Origin: Phycisphaerales bacterium UBA1910
GTDB lineage: Bacteria > Planctomycetota > Phycisphaerae > Phycisphaerales > UBA1924
Reading direction: 5' to 3'
Length of the DNA: 11,722 bases
Assembly (NCBI GenBank): GCA_002337545.1
Contig: DDGE01000012.1
Location: 27,076-38,797 of the forward strand
Shown: positions 4,987-11,722 of the stretch, piece after piece
Layout: every line of letters begins with the position of its first letter
Position numbering within the stretch: the stretch's first letter is position 1
Position numbers and translations under genes: made by a program
Notes under the pieces: generated by a model
What the model was told of the DNA's origin: nothing
What the model saw: the letters and a program-made list of their open reading frames with translations, nothing else
Database searches by the model: none

Positions 4987-7782
4987 TTACGCGCTCGCAG
5001 CACGCGGGTCTTCTTGCAACAAGAGTTCTTCAACCTTGGGCGCTTCGGGCACCGGCTTGCCCTTGCTATCCGTCAGCGGGGTGCCGTCCATCCGTGTGAC
5101 CGTGATCACCGGATTCTTCTTCTCATGCGCCTCGAGCTTGGCCTCGAGCTGTGACTTCTTGTCGTCTTCCAACGCCGCCCATTTCCCTCGGCCTCGACAC
5201 TTGGGGAATCGAGAGCATCCGAGCCACGGGCCCCGCGCACCATTGCGGAGATACAGCGGGCTGTCGCAGGTCGGGCAGGGCAGATCCGTTTCCAGAGGAG
5301 GCACGCTGGGCGCGTTCACAAACCCCTTTTTGTCGATGTTGAGGATCATGCCGTCGTCGTTTGTCTCGCCATCCTCGAGCGGGGTGGTCAGGAACGGGCC
5401 GAAGCGTCCCGTCTTGCGGATCATCGGGCGCCCGGTCTTGGGGCACTTCACATCAACAAACTCCGCCATCTGCGGGCGACCCTCGCGATCGCACGGGCAC
5501 GCCCAATCACAATCGGGGTAGGTGGAGCAGCTCAGGAATCGACCGTTCTTCCCGAATCGGTACACAAGCGTGGACCCGCACTTCTCGCACCGATACTCAT
5601 CGGGCGCCGGCTTGGTCTCGGCCTTGGCGTGCGTCATCTCTTCATGCGCCTTCTCAAGCGATTTGGAGAAACGCCCGTAGAACTGCTCGAGCATCTCGAT
5701 CCAGTCGAGGTGCTCGTCCTCGATTTTGTCGAGCTCCTCCTCAAGCTGCCGCGTGTAGCTCAGATCCATCAGGCGAGGGAACCCCTCGACAAGCTTGTCC
5801 GTGACGACCTCACCAAGGTCCGTCGCATAGAACGCACGCTGGATCTGCTCGACATACTTGCGATCCTGGATCGTCTGGATGATGCTCGCGTATGTCGAAG
5901 GCCGCCCGATCCCCTCGGACTCGAGCGTCTTGATGAGCGAAGCTTCCGAGTAGCGACCGGGAGGCGTCGTGAACTTCTGATCGACCTGAAAGTCGAAGGG
6001 ATACAGACCCTGCTTCTCTTCGAGCTTGGGCAGATTGAGCTCATCGCCGGAGGTCGGCACGCCCGACACGCGGTAATGCCCATCGAAGGCGAGGGTACGA
6101 CCCGTTGCGCGGAACACGGCCCTGTCCGCCTCGCCGCCGCGGATCATCACGCTCGTGGCGTCCCACTCCGCCGGCACCATCTGACACGCAACAAAGCGTT
6201 CCCAGACGAGCTCGTACAGGCGATACTGATCGGGCTTGAGGGCGCTCTTGACCTGATCGGGGTGACGGCTGACATCCGTGGGGCGGATCGCCTCGTGTGC
6301 TTCCTGCGCGTCCTTATTGGTGGACTTGAAGAAGTTGGGCTTCGCCGGGAGGTACTTGTCACCGAACTGGCTCTTGATATGCGACCGAACAGCGTTCAAC
6401 GCCTCGCCCGCGATGTGCGTCGAGTCGGTACGCATGTATGTAATCAGACCAACAGGACCCTCGCCCGGGATGTTCACACCCTCGTAGAGCCCCTGCGCCG
6501 CGCGCATCGTACGCTGTGCGCCGAACCCCAGTCGCGAGGAAGCACTCTGCTGCATCGTCGAGGTGATGAACGGCGCGGGAGCGCGAGACTTGGTCCGTTT
6601 GGTCTCGATTGATTCGATCGTGTACGACGCGTCCGCGCTCGCGACACCAGTGATGTTGCGAACCCAGCGAGCAGGTCCCTTGCCGCGTTCGTCTTCCGTC
6701 ACCTCGGAGGAAACATCGGACAAACCGATCTGCGATGCGATGGCCTGAACCTGACCGCTGATATCGTGCAGCCCGGGCTTCGCGAACGCCTCATCCACTT
6801 TCTGGAGGCGTTGGGTGACATCGTCCTCGCCCAGTGTCTTGGGCTCGGGCACAATATCAGCGCTGAGGATACGCGGATCGAACTTATCGCCGTCGAACTC
6901 AACGAGCTCGGCGCGGATGGTGTTGTTCTTGCCAAGCCAACCGTTCTGCGCCTTAACCGTCGGGCCCTTGCCCTTCTCGTCCGTATCCGCGAGGAACGCC
7001 CGCCATTCGTCGCCCAACCCGCCGGCCTTGGCCTGATCGAGCGCGAAGTACCCCGTGATGTTCCAGTACTCGTCCGGGATGAATGCGCGAATCTGTCGCT
7101 CGCGTTCCACGATCAATCGAACCGCCACGGACTGCACGCGCCCAGCGCTCAGACCCCGAGCGACCTTCTTCCACAGCAACGGCGAAACCTGATACCCGAC
7201 GATGCGATCGAGAATCCGGCGTGCCTGCTGCGCGTTGACCCGATCCTCATCGATCGGGTGCGGGTTGTGGAACGCCTTGTCAATTTCCGTCTTGGTGATC
7301 GCGGGGAAGATCACCCGCTTGGCATCCTTGGAATCGATCTTGAGTTCCTGCGCGAGATGCCACGCGATCGCTTCCCCTTCGCGATCGAGGTCGGTCGCGA
7401 ACCAGATCTCGCCGCCGCTGCTCAGCGCGTCTTTGGCCGCCGCTTTCAGGTCCTTCATGACCTGCTCTTTGCCCTTGAGGATCTCGTAGCTCGGCTGGAA
7501 GCGCTTCTCGATCTTCACGCCCGGCACCGGATCCTTGACGCCCTTGGGGTTCTTGGATGGCAGATCGCGCACATGCCCAACGGACGCCAGAACGACATAG
7601 TCATTCCCCAGGTGCTTGTTGATCGTCTTGGCCTTCGCCGGGGATTCCACGATCACCAGCGACTTGCCCTGGGCGTCGCCCTTCTTGTAGTTCGACCCGA
7701 ACGACTTGCGCCCAGACGCCTTTTTGGTCGTCTTCTTGGTCGTTTTCTTCGCAGACTTCTTTGTGGTTTTCTTCTTGGCCAT
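4987..7782 (-). CDS. topA: DNA topoisomerase I (type IA)
   Basis: A 931-residue enzyme that relaxes negative supercoils by transient cleavage of one strand. After a Lys/Thr-rich tail (1-40) comes the Toprim domain, SLVIVESPAKAKTI (41-54, E46) and DLDREGEA (131-138; D131, D133 and E135 bind Mg2+). The catalytic tyrosine is Y449 in ITYMRTDS, with R451 beside it; HEAIRPT is at 495-501. Two intact four-Cys zinc ribbons lie at the C-terminus (C732, C735, C752, C758 and C836, C839, C856, C862). A middle ribbon near 780 keeps one Cys only. The stretch between EYW (238-240) and PAPFITST (402-409) looks considerably longer than in E. coli TopA. The ATG at 7782 opens the Lys tail; GAGG lies rather far upstream, so the ribosome binding site is weak. 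The CLC gene follows 20 bases downstream, and astB is divergent. Confidence 0.97.
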   Translation of the reverse strand: MAKKKTTKKSAKKTTKKTTKKASGRKSFGSNYKKGDAQGKSLVIVESPAKAKTINKHLGNDYVVLASVGHVRDLPSKNPKGVKDPVPGVKIEKRFQPSYEILKGKEQVMKDLKAAAKDALSSGGEIWFATDLDREGEAIAWHLAQELKIDSKDAKRVIFPAITKTEIDKAFHNPHPIDEDRVNAQQARRILDRIVGYQVSPLLWKKVARGLSAGRVQSVAVRLIVERERQIRAFIPDEYWNITGYFALDQAKAGGLGDEWRAFLADTDEKGKGPTVKAQNGWLGKNNTIRAELVEFDGDKFDPRILSADIVPEPKTLGEDDVTQRLQKVDEAFAKPGLHDISGQVQAIASQIGLSDVSSEVTEDERGKGPARWVRNITGVASADASYTIESIETKRTKSRAPAPFITSTMQQSASSRLGFGAQRTMRAAQGLYEGVNIPGEGPVGLITYMRTDSTHIAGEALNAVRSHIKSQFGDKYLPAKPNFFKSTNKDAQEAHEAIRPTDVSRHPDQVKSALKPDQYRLYELVWERFVACQMVPAEWDATSVMIRGGEADRAVFRATGRTLAFDGHYRVSGVPTSGDELNLPKLEEKQGLYPFDFQVDQKFTTPPGRYSEASLIKTLESEGIGRPSTYASIIQTIQDRKYVEQIQRAFYATDLGEVVTDKLVEGFPRLMDLSYTRQLEEELDKIEDEHLDWIEMLEQFYGRFSKSLEKAHEEMTHAKAETKPAPDEYRCEKCGSTLVYRFGKNGRFLSCSTYPDCDWACPCDREGRPQMAEFVDVKCPKTGRPMIRKTGRFGPFLTTPLEDGETNDDGMILNIDKKGFVNAPSVPPLETDLPCPTCDSPLYLRNGARGPWLGCSRFPKCRGRGKWAALEDDKKSQLEAKLEAHEKKNPVITVTRMDGTPLTDSKGKPVPEAPKVEELLLQEDPRAASA

Positions 7783-7933
7783 AAAGCGTGTGTTGCCTCG
7801 TGATCGGCGGGGTGCAGCACTGGGCTGTATAAATAAGGATGGGCACAGAGGGAACGCCGGTTCTTTGCATTTGTCAAGCCCAGATCCACAATCTGACGCA
7901 GGATCGCCCTTCTGAGGGTCCTACGCTTGATGA
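7783..7933. promoter_or_regulatory. Divergent topA / astB intergenic region
   Basis: This 151-base spacer must serve leftward topA and rightward astB. The only AT-rich island is at 7826-7837 (TGTATAAATAAG). On the plus strand TATAAA at 7828-7833 could be a -10 box, and on the minus strand TATACA overlaps the same place. Neither has a convincing -35 at 16-18 bases. A GAGGG at 7914-7918 sits 15 bases before the astB ATG, which is far for a ribosome binding site. I see no gene or strong terminator here. Confidence 0.3.
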
Positions 7934-9271
7934 ATGACCCAGACGCGCGAAGTGAACTTTGACGGATTGATCGGCCCTACGCACAACTACGCCGGGCTCT
8001 CGCCGGGCAATATCGCCTCCGCCTCCAACGCAGGAGGGGTCTCCAAGCCCAAAGCCGCTGCGCTGCAGGGACTTGCGAAAATGAACACCCTCCGCTCTCT
8101 GGGGCTCACCCAAGGGGTCCTGCCGCCCCAGCAACGCCCGGATCTGGGGGCGCTGCGGGACATCGGATTCACCGGCGACGACGAAAAGATACTCAAAGAC
8201 GCCCATGAGAGCGATCCCACACTCCTCGCGGCAATCTGGAGCGCCAGCAGCATGTGGGCCGCCAACGCCGCGACGGTCTCGCCCAGCATCGATTGCGCCG
8301 ACGGGCGGGTCCATCTGACCCCCGCGAACCTCATTTCCAACTACCACCGATCGCTTGAGCACCCTACAACAACGCGGATGCTGCGGATGATCTTCCGAGA
8401 TCAGGACAAGTTCTGCGTGCACGATCCACTCCCGCTGCAGATGCGCTACGCGGATGAGGGCGCCGCGAACCATGTGCGGTTCGCCCCAACGCACGGCGAG
8501 CCGGGCGTCGAAATGTTCGTCTTTGGATTCGATCGCGAAGACCCCGCCGGCGGGGCGCGCAAGTACCCATCGCGCCAGACCCGCGCCGCGTGCGAAGCCA
8601 TCGCCCGCCTGCACCAGCTCGACCCGTCCCGCGTCGTCTACACGCGCCAGCACCCCGACGCGATCGACGCGGGGGTGTTCCATAACGATGTCATCGCGAC
8701 GGGCAACGAGAAGGTCTTCCTGTACCACGAGCAGGCGTTCGCAACCTCGCGATCGCTCGTGGCGGATATCGCGTCGCCGATGGGCGAGCCACTGATCCTC
8801 GTTGAAGCGCACGACACCGACTTCACACTCGAAGACGCCGTCGGGAGTTACCTGTTCAACTCGCAGATTGTGACACTGCCTAACGGATCGATGGCGTTGA
8901 TCGCGCCACTGGAAACCCAGGAAAACCCACGCGTGGACGCGTTCGTCCAAAGCATGATCGAATCCAAGGACAACCCGATCGATGCGGTCCACTACCTCGA
9001 TGTCCGCGAGTCCATGCGCAACGGCGGCGGACCGGCATGCCTGCGCCTTCGCGTCGTCCTCAACGACGAGGAAATGAGCGCGGTCCATACAGGCGTCATC
9101 CTGACGGATGAGCTGAGCACCCAACTCGAATCCTGGATCGAAAAGTACTACCCAGACGAGCTGAGCGCGGACGAACTGCTCAATCCCAAGCTCGTTCGGG
9201 CACTGGAAGACGCGCTGGACGAACTCACACAGATCCTGCAACTCCCGAAGCTGTACCCGTTCCAGCGTTAA
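7934..9271 (+). CDS. astB: N-succinylarginine dihydrolase
   Basis: A 445-residue protein, close to the 447 of E. coli AstB and alignable end to end (EVNFDGLIGPTHNYAGLS at the start, YPFQR at the end). AstB converts N2-succinylarginine to N2-succinylornithine, CO2 and two ammonia in the arginine succinyltransferase (AST) pathway. The guanidine-modifying triad is present: E175 in DEGAANH, H250 in VFHNDV and C369 in NGGGPACLRLR. Substrate-contact positions of the E. coli enzyme also look kept: the loop at 20-29, N111, H138-R139, R214, D252 and N363. This argues for succinylarginine over free arginine as substrate. No astA, astC, astD or astE is in the window. The start at 7934 follows a poorly spaced GAGGG; an overlapping ATG at 7930 is out of frame. 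A small hairpin past the stop lacks a T-run. Confidence 0.95.
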   Translation: MTQTREVNFDGLIGPTHNYAGLSPGNIASASNAGGVSKPKAAALQGLAKMNTLRSLGLTQGVLPPQQRPDLGALRDIGFTGDDEKILKDAHESDPTLLAAIWSASSMWAANAATVSPSIDCADGRVHLTPANLISNYHRSLEHPTTTRMLRMIFRDQDKFCVHDPLPLQMRYADEGAANHVRFAPTHGEPGVEMFVFGFDREDPAGGARKYPSRQTRAACEAIARLHQLDPSRVVYTRQHPDAIDAGVFHNDVIATGNEKVFLYHEQAFATSRSLVADIASPMGEPLILVEAHDTDFTLEDAVGSYLFNSQIVTLPNGSMALIAPLETQENPRVDAFVQSMIESKDNPIDAVHYLDVRESMRNGGGPACLRLRVVLNDEEMSAVHTGVILTDELSTQLESWIEKYYPDELSADELLNPKLVRALEDALDELTQILQLPKLYPFQR

Positions 9272-9380
9272 TTTTGCGCGTTATACCCCCATTTGTGGGG
9301 AAGTGTTGTGCCGCGACTCAGTTCTCGATGTGAAATCGTGCTGAAGCGCCCGCACCCGCTGAACTCCAGTATTCAATACA

Positions 9381-9453
9381 CACGATACAGGAGCGTAACC
9401 CCTTTGGTTATCGACCCCCCAGAACTGGTGGGCGAATATCCCTGCCTCTCGTG
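9381..9453 (+). promoter_or_regulatory. Structured nhaA leader: candidate three-way-junction riboswitch
   Basis: The 204-base spacer before nhaA holds no gene, but its last third can fold. The outer stem is 9381-9385 with 9449-9453, then an internal loop, then 9388-9391 with 9441-9444. Inside are two hairpins. One is 9396-9400 with 9406-9410. The other is 9416-9418 plus 9419-9421 paired to 9426-9428 plus 9430-9432, with a one-base bulge and a GAAC loop. The outer stem ends 9 bases before the GAAGGA ribosome binding site (9463-9468), so folding could control access to it. Known lithium-sensing riboswitches (nhaA-I and nhaA-II motifs) sit before nhaA, but I cannot match this leader to their consensus from memory. 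The structure was drawn by eye, without energies or covariation. The rest of the spacer (9272-9380) shows only a weak 5-base hairpin and a short palindrome at 9369-9379. Confidence 0.35.
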
Positions 9454-9475
9454 ATATCCAACGAAGGACGAACCG

Positions 9476-11131
9476 ATGTCAGACGACCACCACATCCCTA
9501 CCGCAAAGCACGGTCTGGTCCCCGAGCCCGGCGAACGCCTCGCTCGCCCCTTCGAGCGCTTTGCCAGTCTTTCAAGTTCGGGCGGTATTGTGCTGCTCTT
9601 GATGACCGCGATCGCGATGATCTGGGCAAACAACGACTACGACAGCTACAAGGAACTGTTTAACGACACGGAGATCCGGATCACCGTCGCGGATAATCCC
9701 CACGACACCCATGCCGAGCACGAAGAGCACGCGGACGATGCGGCCCACCACGGCGAAGGCGAAGCCGAACACGCCGGTGACCATTCCGACGCGCACGCCG
9801 ATACCCCAATCGAAGAAGCGGCCGAAGAAGTCGAGCAAGCGGTCGAAGACCTGTCATTCACCGACACACCGCACAACGAGGGACATGTCGACGAAAAGGA
9901 CGACAAACACGCTTGGCACGAGCTGCCGAACGAGCCGTATTGGTGGCAGGGTCACTCGATCGCGCACTGGATCAATGACCTGCTCATGGCGATCTTCTTC
10001 CTCGTCGTCGGCTTGGAAATCAAACGCGAAATCCTTGTCGGCGAGCTCGCATCACCCAAGCGTGCAGCCCTCCCCATCTTCGGCGCACTCGGCGGGATGA
10101 TCGGTCCCGCACTCATCTTCGTCGCGTTCAACATGGGCAAAGAAACCATCGGCGGATGGGGGATCCCCATGGCAACCGACATCGCCTTCGCGGTCGGGAT
10201 TCTCGCGATGCTCGGATCACGCATTCCCAACTCACTCAAGGTCTTCCTCACCTCCCTCGCGATCGTGGACGACCTCGGCGCACTCGTTGTTATCGCCGTG
10301 TTCTACACCGAGAACCTGGCGCTCGAATACCTCGGATACGCGGGTGTCATCATCGGTATCCTCGCGTTCATGAACCTGCTCCGGGTCCGATGGATCACGC
10401 TCTACCTCGCACTCGGGCTCCCGCTCTGGTACTTCGTATACATGTCCGGCGTCCACGCAACCATCGCCGGCGTGCTCCTCGCACTCACCATCCCCGCACA
10501 CGCTCGCGTCAACGCGATCAACTTCGTCTTCTCCACCCGCAAGGCGCTCGATGTGTTCGAGAACGCCCACGACGACCCGGAGTACGATGTCAAGCAATCA
10601 TCGGTGCGTCGCGCATCGGTCAACGCCATCATCAAGAACGCTCGCCAGGTCCTGCCACCCCTGCACCGCATCGAGTATGTCCTGCACCCGTGGGCCGCGT
10701 TCGTCATCATTCCCGTCTTCGCACTCGCCAACGCAGGTATCGAGATCCGCGGCGGTATCGCCGAGAACCTGACCGACCCCGCGGCCATCGGCATCATCCT
10801 CGGCCTCTTCGTCGGCAAGCCGCTGGGCATCATCCTGCTCTGCTGGTTCGCATGCGTCATCAAGGTCGCATCGCTCCCGCGCGGCGTCTCCTGGCGACAC
10901 ATCCTCGGCGCCGGCATGCTCGGCGGGATCGGCTTCACCATGGCGATCTTCATCGCAAACCTTGCCTACGCGAACTCGCAGGCGCACCTGGAGCACGCGA
11001 AGCTCGCGATCCTCGTTGCATCAGCACTCTCCGCGATCGGCGGCGCCATCGTCCTGATGACCTGCAAGAGCAGCCCCGAACCTGAGCCCGAAACCCTGGG
11101 CCCACTGGTGGACGACGACGACGAAGATTAA
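9476..11131 (+). CDS. nhaA: NhaA-type Na+/H+ antiporter with an acidic His-rich insert
   Basis: A 551-residue inner-membrane antiporter that exports Na+ (or Li+) in exchange for protons. Core residues match E. coli NhaA: D235 in ATDIAFA (D133), D265-D266 in IVDDLGA (D163-D164) and K448 in VGKPLGI (K300). pH-sensing positions are partly kept: H327 (H225), R398 (R250), E400 (E252) and H404 (H256), while H253 is Tyr401. E. coli NhaA has about 388 residues. The extra length lies mainly in three places: residues about 72-150 between helices I and II, with 27 Asp/Glu and 13 His; a cytoplasmic loop at about 341-395; and an acidic C-terminal tail (PEPEPE, DDDDED). By homology the first insert faces the periplasm. 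GAAGGA at 9463-9468 supports the ATG. A structured leader precedes it and a terminator follows, so it is probably a single-gene transcript. Confidence 0.95.
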   Translation: MSDDHHIPTAKHGLVPEPGERLARPFERFASLSSSGGIVLLLMTAIAMIWANNDYDSYKELFNDTEIRITVADNPHDTHAEHEEHADDAAHHGEGEAEHAGDHSDAHADTPIEEAAEEVEQAVEDLSFTDTPHNEGHVDEKDDKHAWHELPNEPYWWQGHSIAHWINDLLMAIFFLVVGLEIKREILVGELASPKRAALPIFGALGGMIGPALIFVAFNMGKETIGGWGIPMATDIAFAVGILAMLGSRIPNSLKVFLTSLAIVDDLGALVVIAVFYTENLALEYLGYAGVIIGILAFMNLLRVRWITLYLALGLPLWYFVYMSGVHATIAGVLLALTIPAHARVNAINFVFSTRKALDVFENAHDDPEYDVKQSSVRRASVNAIIKNARQVLPPLHRIEYVLHPWAAFVIIPVFALANAGIEIRGGIAENLTDPAAIGIILGLFVGKPLGIILLCWFACVIKVASLPRGVSWRHILGAGMLGGIGFTMAIFIANLAYANSQAHLEHAKLAILVASALSAIGGAIVLMTCKSSPEPEPETLGPLVDDDDED

Positions 11132-11152
11132 TCCACGACCATTTCAACCAAT

Positions 11153-11179
11153 AAGCCCCCGGAGATCCGGGGGCTTTTT
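11153..11179 (+). terminator. Rho-independent terminator after nhaA
   Basis: There is a 10-base GC-rich stem (11153-11162 with 11167-11176), loop AGAT, then a T-run to 11179. It begins 21 bases past the nhaA stop. The minus-strand side has only a weak T-rich tail (TTATT), so it is a poor terminator for the convergent gene. Confidence 0.92.
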
Positions 11180-11230
11180 CGTTGTGCCCTGTTCGCGCAC
11201 TCAACTCAATCGGAGCTCACAACCCGGTCA

Positions 11231-11722
11231 TTAGAACTCGGGGAAGACGACACCCTCACCGGCCCGATACTTCGCGTCTTCGATGATGTAGACCCCCAGC
11301 ACCCACCCATCAACAACATAGGGATCCGCATAGAACACCCCGACAACGCTGCCATACCCAACAGCCGAGTTCCCAAAGTCAACATCGTGATTCAGGCTCA
11401 CCTCAACAGCATCGAAAGGCGTGGGCGGCACGCCGATACAGCAACCATCCCAAGGGTTCTTCATCACGAGCAGCTCACGAGTAGATGACGCAACGACAGG
11501 CACGAGCGTGTTGCCCTCGATCGTCACGAACTTCCCATCGAGCAGGTCCAGCCAATCGGGAAGCGTGTCCTTGCCGTTCTTCGGGTCGTATGAGCTCTCG
11601 ATGGACTTGAGCACTTCCCAACTCAGAACATACGGCTCGGACTCCGTCCCTGCACCCTGAACCCATGCGTTTGCGCTCAGGACCTTGAATGACCCATCGC
11701 CGCGCAACTCATAGCTCGGCCC
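11231..11722 (-). CDS. DUF3299-like protein, C-terminal part (cut by window edge)
   Basis: The frame is open from the right edge to a TAA at 11231-11233, giving 163 residues with the N-terminus missing. The sequence follows the DUF3299 plan, a small OB-like domain common in planctomycetes: LLDGKFVTIEGNTLVPV (60-76), a strand with ELLVMKNP, the core GCCIGVPPTPFDAVEV (93-108), and the closing VDGWVLGVYIIEDA (137-150). The family core is usually 'GACIHVPPPP'; here the His is Gly and an extra Cys is present. A TTG at 11707 could be read as a start, but the frame continues upstream (GPSYE) to the edge and TTG lies inside a plausible domain run-in, so the gene is treated as partial. Function is unknown; members are often exported. 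It is convergent with nhaA. Confidence 0.68.
   Translation of the reverse strand, partial: GPSYELRGDGSFKVLSANAWVQGAGTESEPYVLSWEVLKSIESSYDPKNGKDTLPDWLDLLDGKFVTIEGNTLVPVVASSTRELLVMKNPWDGCCIGVPPTPFDAVEVSLNHDVDFGNSAVGYGSVVGVFYADPYVVDGWVLGVYIIEDAKYRAGEGVVFPEF

Noticed and set aside
6766..7803. A 345-codon open frame on the plus strand opposite topA, with others at 5629-6612 and 5361-5804
   Set aside because: They lie fully antisense to topA, are Arg-rich and domain-free, as expected for shadows of a high-GC gene.
7900..7922. Imperfect hairpin around the GAGGG before astB
   Set aside because: Two 4-base stem pieces separated by a 3-base bulge, too weak to call without covariation.
7874..9241. A 455-codon open frame on the minus strand opposite astB
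   Set aside because: astB on the plus strand is certain from end-to-end family match. The opposite frame is a GC-rich shadow with no recognisable domain.
9287..9300. Hairpin CCCCA-TTTG-TGGGG after astB as terminator
   Set aside because: Only a 5-base stem and no T-run after it.
10156..11085. A 309-codon open frame inside nhaA in another plus-strand frame
   Set aside because: Arg/His-rich translation typical of an out-of-frame read of a GC-rich membrane protein; nhaA is certain.
11705..11707. TTG at 11707 as the start of the DUF3299-like gene
   Set aside because: The frame stays open to the edge, no ribosome binding site can be assessed, and the sequence upstream reads as normal protein.
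1..11722. tRNA, rRNA, CRISPR array, insertion sequence, phage or defence system
   Set aside because: Looked for on both strands by eye. No cloverleaf arms, spaced repeats, transposase or nuclease signatures were seen.

Overview
The window looks like chromosomal DNA from a planctomycete, probably of the Phycisphaerae type. The evidence is the gene content: a DUF3299 protein, an H-X9-DG-type membrane protein and a DUF6624-like lipoprotein, with high GC and mixed quality of ribosome binding sites. This placement is an inference from families, not a database match. I see no tRNA, rRNA, CRISPR array, transposase or phage gene.

Left part (1-3106). A leftward pair, with a GNAT-like acetyltransferase cut by the edge and coupled by an ATGA overlap to an AhpD-like protein, is divergent from a rightward run of three small lipoproteins, each with its predicted lipidated Cys at residue 23. 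Two of these are BamE/SmpA-like and share a DG(S/T)ETWTW motif. The middle one is a His- and Cys-rich peptide of 64 residues. The divergent spacer carries two neighbouring inverted repeats. A strong terminator follows the first lipoprotein. Two leftward envelope genes come next: a DUF6624-like lipoprotein, convergent with the third small lipoprotein, and a membrane-anchored H-X9-DG-like protein.

Middle part (3107-9271). A CLC-family anion transporter or channel with two CBS domains lies 20 bases downstream of topA (DNA topoisomerase I), both leftward and probably co-transcribed. Divergent from topA is astB, encoding a complete N-succinylarginine dihydrolase with no other arginine succinyltransferase pathway gene in view.

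Right part (9272-11722). nhaA encodes a Na+/H+ antiporter with all core transport residues and an unusual insert of roughly 80 residues, rich in Asp, Glu and His, between the first two membrane helices. Its leader can fold into a three-way junction just before the ribosome binding site, which makes it a candidate cation or pH riboswitch. nhaA ends in a strong terminator. A convergent DUF3299-like protein runs off the right edge.

Ion handling (CLC, NhaA, His-rich lipoprotein) and the cell envelope are the common threads, but nothing in the sequence ties these genes into one pathway. The most unusual items are the NhaA insert with its structured leader, the His-rich lipoprotein between two paralogous lipoproteins, and a CLC lacking the inner proton glutamate.
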